Positions 15,619 through 23,399 of a stretch of 38,304 bases of DNA are shown one piece after another. Source of the stretch: JANMDU01 sp043755865 (GTDB taxonomy: Bacteria > Pseudomonadota > Gammaproteobacteria > Burkholderiales > Burkholderiaceae_C). How positions within the stretch are numbered: position 1 is the first letter of the stretch; the number at the start of each line of letters is the position of its first letter. The notes below the pieces were generated by a model that saw only the letters and a program-made list of their open reading frames with translations, made no database searches and was not told where the DNA came from. A program made the translations under genes and the position numbers. Location: contig JAYUSD010000201.1 in assembly GCA_043755865.1 (NCBI GenBank), positions 1 through 38,304 of the forward strand, read 5' to 3'.

Positions 15619-16512
15619 ATGACGCTTCGCAAACTCCACCCCGCAACGCATCTCTTGAGGGCTTTCGTCATGACCGCGCGGCAGAGCAGCATCTCCCGAG
15701 CCGCCGAAGCTTTGCATCTCTCGCAAAGCGCTGTGAGCAAGCAAATTTTGGAGTTGGAAAGCAGCTTGGGTGTCGCGCTGTTTGAGCGCGTTCGCAAGCG
15801 CCTCGTGCTCACGCCCGCAGGGCTGCGCTACGAAGCCGCTGTGCGCGTGCTGCTTGCTCAGCTGGAGGCGGCGACGCTGGATGTGATCACAAGCGGCGAT
15901 GGCGGCGGCGCATTGCATATTTCTTGCTTGCCCACCTTCGCCGCCAAGTGGCTGATCCCGCGCCTGCCAGATTTTCAAAAACTGCATCCGCAAATCGCGC
16001 TGCATTTTGTGCCCTTCGCACAGGGCTACACCTTTGAGCGCGCCGATCTGGATTGCTCCATTCTTTTCGGCCAAGGCCATTGGCCCGGCGCAGTAGCCCA
16101 ATACATCACAGGCCGCGAGGTGATGCTCATTGCTCCGCCTTGCCCCCGCGGCAAGCCCCTGCTCAAAAAGCCGCAAGACATCACCAAACACACCCTGCTG
16201 CAACATGCCACCGTGCCGCACGCTTGGGCGCATTGGTGCGAGGCGCATGGTGTGAGCCATTTCAATCCACTTGCTGGCCCGCAGCTCGATCAATTCCACA
16301 GCTTGATTCGCGCCGTGATGGCAGGCATGGGCTTGGCGCTTGTGCCGCGCTGCTTGGTGCAAGATGATGTGGCCGCAAGGCTTGTATCTGCGCCGCTGGA
16401 TGATGGCTATACCGACGACAGCGGATATTACCTGTGTTACCCCGAATCCAAAGCCCAGCTTGCGCCGCTGGTGAGTTTTAAAGATTGGCTCGCCAAAGCA
16501 TTAACGGCGTGA
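15619..16512 (+). CDS. LysR-family regulator, GcvA-like
   Basis: Transcription factor of 297 residues. The N-terminal winged helix-turn-helix is LLRAFVMTARQSSISRAA, LHLSQSAVSKQILELE; the effector domain follows, with LPTFAAKWLIPRLPDFQ and RADLDCSILFG, the pattern of the GcvA subgroup. It is divergent from the Bug/FGase/LhgO operon, so it most likely regulates that operon in response to the transported or degraded compound. The ATG is poorly supported by a Shine-Dalgarno, and a perfect inverted repeat overlaps its leader. Confidence 0.9.
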   Translation: MTLRKLHPATHLLRAFVMTARQSSISRAAEALHLSQSAVSKQILELESSLGVALFERVRKRLVLTPAGLRYEAAVRVLLAQLEAATLDVITSGDGGGALHISCLPTFAAKWLIPRLPDFQKLHPQIALHFVPFAQGYTFERADLDCSILFGQGHWPGAVAQYITGREVMLIAPPCPRGKPLLKKPQDITKHTLLQHATVPHAWAHWCEAHGVSHFNPLAGPQLDQFHSLIRAVMAGMGLALVPRCLVQDDVAARLVSAPLDDGYTDDSGYYLCYPESKAQLAPLVSFKDWLAKALTA

Positions 16513-16561
16513 TCTCCTACACCGCGCCGCTTGTACTTTGTATGGCCTGCGCGTATGCTGA

Positions 16562-17371
16562 ATGCAAGATCTTATGGCCTGCACTCCCACCGTGAACACC
16601 CATTGCGCCACCTGCAGGTTGCGTGATTTGTGCATGCCGATGGGACTCAATTCGCAGCAAATGACGATGATCGATCGCATGGTGAGCACACGCGTCAGGG
16701 CATTACGTGGCCAGACGTTGTTTCGTGCAGGTGGTGTTTTCAAATCGCTCTACGTGGTGCGCACGGGATTTTTTAAAACTTGTGTGTCCACAGCGGATGG
16801 TCGAGAACAAGTCTCTGGCTTCTACATGGGCGGCGAGTTGATGGGGCTGGATGGCATTGGATCGGCTCAGTACACATGCACTGCCATTGCATTGGAAGAT
16901 TCCGATATTTGCGTGCTCCACATGAATGAGCTCAACATGCTCGGGCGCAGCATTCCTGAGCTGCAATGGCACGTGCAAAAAATCATGAGCCGCGAAATCG
17001 TGCGTGATCATGATCTCTTCCTGATGCTGGGCAGTATGCGAGCCGACGCTCGCGTTGCCAGCTTCTTGCTCAATCTGCTCGCGCGTTTGCATGCGCGCGG
17101 GCAATCCGGCGATGCTGTGCATCTGCGCATGACGCGCGAGGAGATGGGCAGCCACCTTGGGCTCACGATTGAAACCGTCAGCCGCACATTAGCCAAGCTC
17201 TCTCGCAGCGAGATCATCGCTGTGCAGCTTAAAGAAGTACGCATTTTAGATTTGCCTGCGCTGCACAGACAAGCGCAACACGCAGCAGAGGGCGATTACG
17301 AGCGCCGACAGCAACTTCCCATGCGTGCAAGCACAACTTTGCTCCATACGCAAAAAAAGCAAATCGCTTGA
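16562..17371 (+). CDS. fnr: FNR-type oxygen-sensing transcription regulator
   Basis: Crp/Fnr-family regulator of 269 residues. The [4Fe-4S] ligands of FNR are conserved in spacing: Cys15, Cys18, Cys24 (CATCRLRDLC) and a fourth at Cys117 (DSDICVL), so it should sense oxygen. The cyclic-nucleotide-like barrel covers residues 40-150, a long dimer helix follows, and the recognition helix TIETVSRTLAKL has the Glu-Ser-Arg triad that reads TTGAT-N4-ATCAA. The C-terminus is about 20-25 residues longer than E. coli FNR. ATG 16562 is used; ATG 16574 also fits. A near-perfect FNR box overlaps its own stop codon and leads into two universal stress genes. Confidence 0.93.
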   Translation: MQDLMACTPTVNTHCATCRLRDLCMPMGLNSQQMTMIDRMVSTRVRALRGQTLFRAGGVFKSLYVVRTGFFKTCVSTADGREQVSGFYMGGELMGLDGIGSAQYTCTAIALEDSDICVLHMNELNMLGRSIPELQWHVQKIMSREIVRDHDLFLMLGSMRADARVASFLLNLLARLHARGQSGDAVHLRMTREEMGSHLGLTIETVSRTLAKLSRSEIIAVQLKEVRILDLPALHRQAQHAAEGDYERRQQLPMRASTTLLHTQKKQIA

Positions 17372-17381
17372 CATAGATCAA
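17368..17381 (+). promoter_or_regulatory. FNR box, class II position
   Basis: TTGACATAGATCAA matches TTGAT-N4-ATCAA at 9 of 10 positions and overlaps the fnr stop codon. TAAGCT at 17404-17409 can serve as the -10, giving a start near 17416 and placing the box centre at about -41.5, the standard position for FNR activation of the uspA genes. Confidence 0.7.
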
Positions 17382-17437
17382 GGTGCCTCTCGCACGCTTT
17401 GCCTAAGCTAGAGGCTTAACATCAAAGGAGTCTCACT

Positions 17438-17884
17438 ATGTACCAACGCATTCTGATCGCCACCGATGGCAGCGAGCTATCGGAAAAAGCAGTCTCTAGC
17501 GGCATCTCGCTGGCTGTAGCACTCGATGCAGAGATCGTCGCCTTCAGTGCGGTTCAGAGCTATCCAAACATGTATTTTGAAGGCGCGGTCGTGTTGTCGG
17601 TTGACGAAGTCGGGCGGATTGAAAAAGAATGGCATCAGCAATCTCAAGCCTTGGTAGATGCAGTACAAGATGAGGCTCATCGCCACAGCGTGAAAGCCAA
17701 AGCAGTGACTGGCGCACACTCTGGCTCCATTTCAGAGAGCATTATCAAAACCGCTAAAAAGCACAAATGCGATTTGATCGTCATGGCCTCGCATGGCCGT
17801 AAAGGCATTGGCCGCGTGCTGCTGGGTAGCGAGACGCTGGATGTCCTCACGCATTCCCATATTCCTGTTCTAGTTTTGAGGTAA
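17438..17884 (+). CDS. Universal stress protein, UspA family
   Basis: Single-domain Usp of 148 residues. The N-terminal strand-loop RILIATDGSE and the C-terminal nucleotide motif ASHGRKGIGRVLLGSE, matching G-2X-G-9X-G(S/T) except for Ala at the first Gly, indicate an ATP-binding subtype. AAAGGAG lies upstream of the ATG. The gene follows the FNR box, so expression is expected to rise under oxygen limitation. The second usp gene follows after 5 bases. Confidence 0.93.
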   Translation: MYQRILIATDGSELSEKAVSSGISLAVALDAEIVAFSAVQSYPNMYFEGAVVLSVDEVGRIEKEWHQQSQALVDAVQDEAHRHSVKAKAVTGAHSGSISESIIKTAKKHKCDLIVMASHGRKGIGRVLLGSETLDVLTHSHIPVLVLR

Positions 17885-17889
17885 TCACG

Positions 17890-18312
17890 ATGAATATTTT
17901 GCTCGCAGCTGATGGCAGCACCTACACTAAAAAAGCTTTGGCTTTTTTAGTCAACCATGTTTCCTTGCTAAACGAGGCCGATCACCTGCATGTCTTGCAT
18001 GTGCAGCTGGCCATGCCACCGCGTGTGAAATCCGTCGCTGGCAAAGATATGGTGATGGACTATCACGAAAAAGAAGCCGAAAAAGTTTTGCAACCGATTC
18101 GAAAATTTCTAGATCGACATGGCACGAACTACAAAGCCGACTGGATCATTGGCAACCCCGCCATAGATATTGTCGCAACCGCAAAATCCGAGAAAGTACA
18201 CATGATCGTCATGGGCACCCATGGGCACGGCGTGATTGGCCGCATCTTGATGGGCTCGGTCGCGCAACGCGTGGTCTCGCATTGTGATATACCGGTTTTA
18301 CTGGTCAGATAA
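17890..18312 (+). CDS. Universal stress protein, UspA family (second copy)
   Basis: Usp domain protein of 140 residues. It begins MNILLAADGSTYTKKAL and ends with a complete ATP-binding signature GTHGHGVIGRILMGS followed by HCDIPVLLVR. The 5-base gap from the preceding usp gene and a GAGGT ribosome site overlapping its end indicate co-transcription from the FNR-linked promoter. The two Usp proteins are only moderately similar to each other, so this is an old pair rather than a recent duplication. Confidence 0.93.
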   Translation: MNILLAADGSTYTKKALAFLVNHVSLLNEADHLHVLHVQLAMPPRVKSVAGKDMVMDYHEKEAEKVLQPIRKFLDRHGTNYKADWIIGNPAIDIVATAKSEKVHMIVMGTHGHGVIGRILMGSVAQRVVSHCDIPVLLVR

Positions 18313-18315
18313 GAG

Positions 18316-18372
18316 CATTTTAGGCCGCTAGCCGGCATAAAATATAACCAGAGCGCTATCTCATCAATAGCA
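18316..18372 (+). repeat. Dispersed TAGCCGGC-core repeat, copy 8
   Basis: Full copy between two convergent genes: CATTTTAGGCCGCTAGCCGG, AGAGCGCTAT and the GCTAT...ATAGC hairpin. It contains the TGA stop and last codons of the aldo/keto reductase gene and could act as a bidirectional transcript end. Confidence 0.85.
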
Positions 18373-19356
18373 TTCTGTATCCACTTCAGACTGAGACTGC
18401 GCGTCGTATCTTGCGCCACTCACGTTGTGGCGATTGATGAGTTTGTTCAGCCGTTCAACCTGCGCAGCGCTCAAGCTGATGCTTTGCGCGGCGAAGTTCT
18501 CCGTCATATGCTGCGGATTCGTCGTGCCGGGAATAGAGACAATGTGATCGCCTTGGGCGAGCACCCACGCGAGTGCGAGCTGCGCGATGCTCACGCCCAA
18601 CTCATCGGCCATGATTTGCATCGGCGGCAGCAGCGCCAGATTCTTTTGTAAGTGCTCAGGCGAGAAGCGGCTCATGGTGCGGCGGATGTCTTTGGCATCC
18701 AGCGCGTTCACATCCGTCAGGCCGCCGAAGAATTTGCGCGCCACTGAGCTGAAAGCGACGAAGCCTACACCGAGCTCTTTACAGGCTTGTAGCACTGCGA
18801 TCTCAGGATCGCGAGTCCACAAGCTGTATTCGCTTTGCACCGCAGCAATAGGGTGCACAGCATGCGCTTTGCGAAGCGTGGCCGCACCCACTTCTGAGAG
18901 GCCAATCGCGCGGATATGCCCTTTGCGCACCATGTCGCTTAAAGCGCCCACGCTGTCTTCAATCGGTACTTTTTTGTCCCAGCGATGCATGTAATAAAGA
19001 TCAATCACATCCGTTTGCAGCCGACGCAAGCTGTTTTCACATTGGCGCACAACAGTCTCAGGTCGACCGTCAATGACGCGCGTCGGCTTGCCATCTACCG
19101 CGATGATCGCCATCGCGCATTTGCTGGCCAGCGTGTAACGATGGCGATGTTTTTTGAGCACTTCGCCAATCCGCGTCTCATTTTTCCCGCCGCCATACAA
19201 CGTGGCTGTATCCAAAAAATCATAGCCCGCATCGAGTGCGCCTAGCAACACTCTCTCGCCCTGCTCTGCAGACACTGATGGCCCGTAAGCGTGATCCAAA
19301 TTCATGCAGCCCAGACCAATAGGCTGCACCGAAAAGATTCCGATTTGACGTTTCAT
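18364..19356 (-). CDS. Aldo/keto reductase
   Basis: NADPH-dependent oxidoreductase of the AKR superfamily, 330 residues. The catalytic tetrad is visible: Asp49 and Tyr54 (FLDTATLYGGG), Lys79 (LASKC) and His124 (YYMHRWD). The cofactor-binding C-terminal half has VAFSSVARKFFGG and HIVSIPGTTNPQHM. The N-terminus (GLGCMNLDHAYGP) is that of the general YajO/IolS-like group, so the physiological substrate cannot be named. Its last codons (ECY and stop) lie inside a dispersed repeat. It is downstream of the PIN/RHH pair on the same strand, 6 bases after it. Confidence 0.92.
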   Translation of the reverse strand: MKRQIGIFSVQPIGLGCMNLDHAYGPSVSAEQGERVLLGALDAGYDFLDTATLYGGGKNETRIGEVLKKHRHRYTLASKCAMAIIAVDGKPTRVIDGRPETVVRQCENSLRRLQTDVIDLYYMHRWDKKVPIEDSVGALSDMVRKGHIRAIGLSEVGAATLRKAHAVHPIAAVQSEYSLWTRDPEIAVLQACKELGVGFVAFSSVARKFFGGLTDVNALDAKDIRRTMSRFSPEHLQKNLALLPPMQIMADELGVSIAQLALAWVLAQGDHIVSIPGTTNPQHMTENFAAQSISLSAAQVERLNKLINRHNVSGARYDAQSQSEVDTECY

Positions 19357-19362
19357 TTCTAT

Positions 19363-19599
19363 TTACTTTCGCTTTTCAAATTCATCCGGCTGATCTTCCA
19401 CAGCGCCGAGGAAACGCTCAAAATCTTGCCGCTTGCCCAGCTTGGCCTCGGCCTGTAAATGAGCAACCGTCAGCACGCTTGCCATTTTCTCGCTGGCAGC
19501 ACTCGCAATAAATTGGTTCACAGAAATCCGATCTTTCGCGGCAAGCTCCTTAATTTTGCGATGCACGGAATCGGGCAATCGAATCGTCAATGCGGTCAT
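19363..19599 (-). CDS. Ribbon-helix-helix antitoxin
   Basis: Small DNA-binding protein of 78 residues with an Arc/CopG-like or HicB-C-like ribbon-helix-helix (TALTIRLPDSVHRKIKELAA, then ISVNQFIASAASEK) and a charged C-terminal tail that would neutralise the toxin. The ATG overlaps the stop of the PIN toxin gene (ATGA). Antitoxin-second order is the reverse of most type II modules. It probably binds the palindrome at the operon start (20017-20038). Confidence 0.83.
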   Translation of the reverse strand: MTALTIRLPDSVHRKIKELAAKDRISVNQFIASAASEKMASVLTVAHLQAEAKLGKRQDFERFLGAVEDQPDEFEKRK

Positions 19600-20018
19600 G
19601 GCTTACTCCTGATCAAAGCTAAAAAATCAGCGGGGCGAATCGCTGCAACGCCTAAAGAATCAATACCGGCGAAATCTCGCACATTGTGCGTAACGATGTA
19701 TTTGCAACCTGCCGCCACGGCGCATTCAAGCACCATATCGTCATCTGGATCTTTCAGTCGAGGCCGCCATAGGTAAAAGACATCTTGCTGATGCGAAATT
19801 GAGGCGAGGTAGCGCAGGAATGAAGATGCGTCCTCGCCCGACAAGCCAAGCGGTAAATTCTCTGGCCACGTTAAAACGGCCTGCCACTCGGTATAGAGCG
19901 ATATCGACAGCGCCAATTCGAATTTCTTGCTGGGTAGCATCGCCAACAAAGCAAAGCTCGCGCCTTGCTTGGAGCGTGCAGCGGCTACAAGAATATTAGT
20001 GTCGAAGACAACTCGCAT
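19596..20018 (-). CDS. PIN-domain toxin (COG1569-like)
   Basis: Predicted endoribonuclease toxin of 140 residues. The PIN fold acidic residues are in RVVFDTNILVAA (Asp6), the central KDPDDDMVLECA and THNVRDF blocks. This is the pattern of the putative toxin PIN family that pairs with ribbon-helix-helix antitoxins. The start codon is fused to a 22-bp palindrome, and a TATACT -10 only about 10 bases upstream suggests a leaderless or nearly leaderless mRNA. The pair lies directly downstream of the lig operon. Confidence 0.85.
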   Translation of the reverse strand: MRVVFDTNILVAAARSKQGASFALLAMLPSKKFELALSISLYTEWQAVLTWPENLPLGLSGEDASSFLRYLASISHQQDVFYLWRPRLKDPDDDMVLECAVAAGCKYIVTHNVRDFAGIDSLGVAAIRPADFLALIRSKP

Positions 20019-20038
20019 GGTTATACAAGTATAACCAT
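20017..20038. promoter_or_regulatory. Palindromic operator/promoter of the PIN-RHH pair
   Basis: ATGGTTATAC-AA-GTATAACCAT: perfect 10-bp arms with a 2-base spacer, overlapping the first two bases of the toxin start codon. On the minus strand it contains TATACT as a -10. Binding by the RHH antitoxin would block transcription and possibly translation. Confidence 0.65.
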
Positions 20039-20048
20039 TAATAAGGCT

Positions 20049-20996
20049 CTAGCGCAGCTGCTGTTCCAGCTTGTGCAGCACCTCATAGCAAGGCAACACT
20101 TGCGCCACCGACGCGTTGGGCTCTCGGCCTTCGCGAATCGCAGTGATGAATTCTCGGTCTTGAAGCTCGATGCCATTCATGCTAACTGCGACTTTGCTGA
20201 CGTCGATCTTTTCTTCTTTGCCGTTGAATAAATCATCGTAGCGGGCGATGTAGGTTGCGCTATCGCCGATGTAGCGGAAGAATGTGCCCAGCGGGCCTTC
20301 ATTGTTGAAGGAAAGGCTCAGTGTGCAGATCGCACCATTAGCTGCTTGAAGCTGGATGCTCATGTCCATCGCAATGCCTAGAGCAGGATGGATCGGGCCT
20401 TGAATGGCATTGGCTTTAACGACCTGACTGCCCGTTTGGTATTGAAAGAGATCGACCGTGTGCGCTGCGTGATGCCAAAGCAAATGATCCGTCCAGCTGC
20501 GGGCTTGGCCGAGGGCATTCATATTTGTGCGGCGGAAAAAGTAGGTTTGCACATCCATTTGCTGGATATTGAATTGTCCCGCTTTGATCTTTTGATTCAC
20601 ATACTGATGCGATGGATTGAAGCGGCGCGTGTGGCCACACATCGCTACCTTGCCGCAGGCCTTGGCGGCAGCGACAACGGCTTGACCTTCAGCGTACACA
20701 TCGCACAGCGGAATCTCCACCTGCACATGCTTGCCCGCAGCAAGGCAAGCCAGCGTTTGCGAAGCATGCATTTGCGTGGGCGTGACGAGGATCACGGCAT
20801 CGACTTCTTTGATTTTCAACGCTTGCGCGAGATCATCGGTGACATGCGCGATGCCGTAAATATCGGCCACTTCTTGCGTCTTCGCCAAATCGCGACCAAT
20901 CACAGAGATGACTTTCACATCATCAATAAGACGCAAGGCATCCAAATGCTTGATGCCAAAAGCGCCTGCGCCGGCAAGAGCCACGTTGATCGTCAT
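20049..20996 (-). CDS. ligC: 4-carboxy-2-hydroxymuconate-6-semialdehyde dehydrogenase
   Basis: NADP-dependent oxidoreductase of the Gfo/Idh/MocA family (315 residues) that oxidises the hemiacetal of CHMS to 2-pyrone-4,6-dicarboxylate. The Rossmann motif is ALAGAGAFGIKHLDAL near the N-terminus, followed by DAVILVTPTQMHASQTL and the sugar-dehydrogenase-type EIPLCD motif in place of EKP. ATG 20996 overlaps the ligB stop (ATGA) and is chosen over a longer frame that would run deep into ligB. It is the last gene of the lig operon. Confidence 0.93.
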   Translation of the reverse strand: MTINVALAGAGAFGIKHLDALRLIDDVKVISVIGRDLAKTQEVADIYGIAHVTDDLAQALKIKEVDAVILVTPTQMHASQTLACLAAGKHVQVEIPLCDVYAEGQAVVAAAKACGKVAMCGHTRRFNPSHQYVNQKIKAGQFNIQQMDVQTYFFRRTNMNALGQARSWTDHLLWHHAAHTVDLFQYQTGSQVVKANAIQGPIHPALGIAMDMSIQLQAANGAICTLSLSFNNEGPLGTFFRYIGDSATYIARYDDLFNGKEEKIDVSKVAVSMNGIELQDREFITAIREGREPNASVAQVLPCYEVLHKLEQQLR

Positions 20997-21883
20997 GAGT
21001 TTTCCAATATGAGATGGCCTACCGCGGTATTGCTGGCTGGCACATGATAAAAGCGGTGCTTGAGCGTAGGCGCTATGCCGCCATTCACATCTGCCATCGC
21101 ACCGCGCGAGCAATCGGACATCGCACCTCGCGCAATCAGCCACATCACCAGCTCAATGCCTTCGCTGCCCGCATCGCGCACGTAATCAATGTGTGATTTC
21201 TTCGCCAGCGCTGCCGGGTTGGCAATCATTTCATTCAAGAAAGCGTTGTCAAACTCTTTGTTGATCAGGCCTGCGCGCGGCCCTTGTAGCTGATGGCTCA
21301 TGCCGCCTGTGCCCCAAATTTGCACATTCAAATCTTCATCAAAGCTGTCAATCGCTCGTGCAATCGCTTGACCGATTTTGAAGCAGCGCTCGCCAGACGG
21401 TATCGGGTAATGCACCACGTTCACCGCAAACGGAATCACTTTGCAGGGCCAAGCGTCTTTGGCAGGATCAAGCTCGCCAAACATCAGCGAGAGCGGCACG
21501 GACAGGCCATGATCTACCGGCATTTCGTTGACTATTGTGAGATCAAAGTCGTCTTGAATCACGCTATGCGCAATGTGTGAGGCGAGCCTTGGATGCCCAT
21601 GAACAGAGGGCACAGGGCGCGGGCCCCAGCCTTCATCGGCTATGGGGTAATGCGCGCCCGTGCCAATCGCAAAGGTGGGGATCATCTCCAAGCTAAAAGC
21701 TGTGGCGTGGTCGTTATAGACCAAAAAGATCACATCTGGCTTGTTGGCCTTGATCCATTCTTTGGAATACTCATAGCCTTTAAACAGTGGCTGCCAATAA
21801 GGATCGAAGGTCTTCTTCAAATCCATCGCTGCGCCAATCGCGGGAACATGCGAGGTGTACACAGATGCAGTAATTTTTGCCAT
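20993..21883 (-). CDS. ligB: Protocatechuate 4,5-dioxygenase, beta (catalytic) subunit
   Basis: Extradiol ring-cleavage dioxygenase of the LigB superfamily, 296 residues, opening protocatechuate between C4 and C5 to give CHMS. Iron ligands fit His12 (YTSHVPAIG), a second His in VYNDHATAF and the Glu of AGSEGIELVMW; the proposed acid/base His lies in GGMSHQL. ATG 21883 is used because it places His12 as in characterised LigB and overlaps the ligA stop (ATGA); the codon before it in frame is TTG. It forms an alpha2-beta2 enzyme with LigA. Confidence 0.95.
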   Translation of the reverse strand: MAKITASVYTSHVPAIGAAMDLKKTFDPYWQPLFKGYEYSKEWIKANKPDVIFLVYNDHATAFSLEMIPTFAIGTGAHYPIADEGWGPRPVPSVHGHPRLASHIAHSVIQDDFDLTIVNEMPVDHGLSVPLSLMFGELDPAKDAWPCKVIPFAVNVVHYPIPSGERCFKIGQAIARAIDSFDEDLNVQIWGTGGMSHQLQGPRAGLINKEFDNAFLNEMIANPAALAKKSHIDYVRDAGSEGIELVMWLIARGAMSDCSRGAMADVNGGIAPTLKHRFYHVPASNTAVGHLILENS

Positions 21884-22332
21884 CAAATTGTCCCCCAGTA
21901 GCTGCCTTTGCCGCTGCCCTGCGGCTGGCGCTCAGGCTGCGCATCGCCGCCCTCGCTTAGCCGGCGATTGCCCTCTGCGCTCCTGCCGCCGCCCATCATC
22001 ATGGCTTTGTATTCATCTTCGGTCATGCCTGTCATCGAGCCCGCCATTTGTTGAAAATTGCGCTCATCGGTAAAGCCAAGCTTGGCCATGAAATAAATGT
22101 TGCCGCCCAGCGCGATCATGCGATTGAAATCGCGCGCCAGCGTGGCCAATTTTTGATCTTCCGTCATGGCGTAACGTTCCATGTAGGCTCGCTCGTTGCC
22201 TTTGAATGCAGCGCGATTTTCCGCCTTCATGAGCGAATAGCAAAACTGATTAAGCCAATAGCCTTTGCACGCTTGATCGGCATCAAAAATCGTCGTGCCG
22301 GGGACATCGAGGTAAGGTTTATTCAAACTCAT
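21883..22332 (-). CDS. ligA: Protocatechuate 4,5-dioxygenase, alpha subunit
   Basis: Small helical subunit (149 residues) of protocatechuate 4,5-dioxygenase, which covers the active-site cleft of LigB. Recognised by PGTTIFDADQACKGYWLNQF and the helical block MTEDQKLATLARDFNRMIALGGN. The C-terminus after about residue 115 is a Gly/Arg/Gln-rich tail. Its start overlaps ligI stop and its stop overlaps ligB start, both as ATGA, so the subunits are made in tight coupling. Confidence 0.95.
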   Translation of the reverse strand: MSLNKPYLDVPGTTIFDADQACKGYWLNQFCYSLMKAENRAAFKGNERAYMERYAMTEDQKLATLARDFNRMIALGGNIYFMAKLGFTDERNFQQMAGSMTGMTEDEYKAMMMGGGRSAEGNRRLSEGGDAQPERQPQGSGKGSYWGTI

Positions 22333-23276
22333 ATTTTTTCCTCCGGCCAGTACAAGCGCATCGGGTTGCTGACCAGCAGCTTGCCTTGCAGCTCAGAAGT
22401 ACACGCGATGTGTGGGATGAAATCGACCAAGAGCCCGTCATCGGGCATATGGTCTTTCAAATTGGGATGCGGCCAATCGGTACCCCAGAGCACGCGGTCG
22501 GGGAAGGTCTCGACCACTTGGCGGGCGAACGGGATCACGTCTTGGTAAGCGCCCAACTCCACGTCTTTCTCGCCATTCAAAGCCTTCGGGCCCGTCATGC
22601 TCAAGCGCTCCGGGCAACTGACTTTGCTCCACACATTTTCATGCTCGCGCATAAATTTCATGAAGAGGGCGAATTCAGTGCCGTCAATCGGCTTGCTCAC
22701 ATCAGGCCTGCCCATGTGATCGACCACCACAATAGTGGGCAGCGCGCAGAAGAAATCCCAAAGCTCAGGCAGATCCACCGCTTCAAAATAAATCACCACA
22801 TGCCAGCCCAGCGCTTTAATGCGATGCGCGATGTCTAGCAGCTCATCTTTGGGCGTGAAATCAACGAGGCGCTTGACAAAATTGAAGCGCACACCGCGAA
22901 TACCGGCATCATGCAAATCTTTCAATTCGTTATCTGTGATGCCACGTTTCACAGTCGCCACACCCCGCGCTTTGCCGCCGGATGCGCGGCAAGCATCCAC
23001 GAGTGCGGCATTGTCTGCACCATGGCACGTGGCTTGCACGATCACATTGCGGCTAAAACCAAGATGGTCGCGCAGCGCAAAGAGTTGCGCCTTTGATGCA
23101 TCGCAGGGCGTGTATTTACGCTCTGGCGCATAGGGAAATTGCGCGCCGGGGCCAAACACATGGCAATGCGCATCCACTGATCCAGCAGGCACTTGGAAAC
23201 GCGGCTTGGCTGGGCCGGCATACCAATCGAGCCAGAGTGCGGTTTTGATGAACTCACCGGTAGGTAACTGGCTCAT
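22329..23276 (-). CDS. ligI: 2-pyrone-4,6-dicarboxylate lactonase
   Basis: Amidohydrolase-superfamily lactonase (315 residues) that hydrolyses 2-pyrone-4,6-dicarboxylate to oxalomesaconate. It has the metal-independent LigI layout: GSVDAHCHVFGP (His37, His39), VVVDHMGRPD with His187 and LWGTDWPHPN with Asp267. Overlaps ligA by ATGA. It is separated from ligK by about 120 bases of repeat DNA, the largest internal gap of the operon. Confidence 0.95.
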   Translation of the reverse strand: MSQLPTGEFIKTALWLDWYAGPAKPRFQVPAGSVDAHCHVFGPGAQFPYAPERKYTPCDASKAQLFALRDHLGFSRNVIVQATCHGADNAALVDACRASGGKARGVATVKRGITDNELKDLHDAGIRGVRFNFVKRLVDFTPKDELLDIAHRIKALGWHVVIYFEAVDLPELWDFFCALPTIVVVDHMGRPDVSKPIDGTEFALFMKFMREHENVWSKVSCPERLSMTGPKALNGEKDVELGAYQDVIPFARQVVETFPDRVLWGTDWPHPNLKDHMPDDGLLVDFIPHIACTSELQGKLLVSNPMRLYWPEEKI

Positions 23277-23315
23277 TCAGTCAATCCAATACAAACCGTC
23301 GCGGTGAGCTTGGCC

Positions 23316-23396
23316 CGCCCTGAGCGTGCCGAAGGATCGAAGGATCGAAGGGTCGAAACGCCCTGCCCTTCGACAAGCTCAGGGCGCACGGGGCCA
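23316..23396. repeat. Inverted CTTCGACAAGCTCAGGG elements
   Basis: GCCCTGAGCGTGCCGAAGG at the left pairs with CCCTTCGACAAGCTCAGGGC at the right around a loop with GGATCGAA repeated in tandem. This is the typical head-to-head form of the proteobacterial CCTGAGC-TTGTCGAAGG repeat and may attenuate transcription between ligK and ligI. Confidence 0.65.
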
Positions 23397-23399
23397 TGA

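Noticed and set aside
15475..16362. Long open frame (295 codons) on the minus strand opposite the GcvA-like LysR gene
   Set aside because: It is rich in His, Gln, Ala and Arg without any recognisable domain and lies wholly opposite a clear LysR protein; typical antisense frame in GC-rich DNA.
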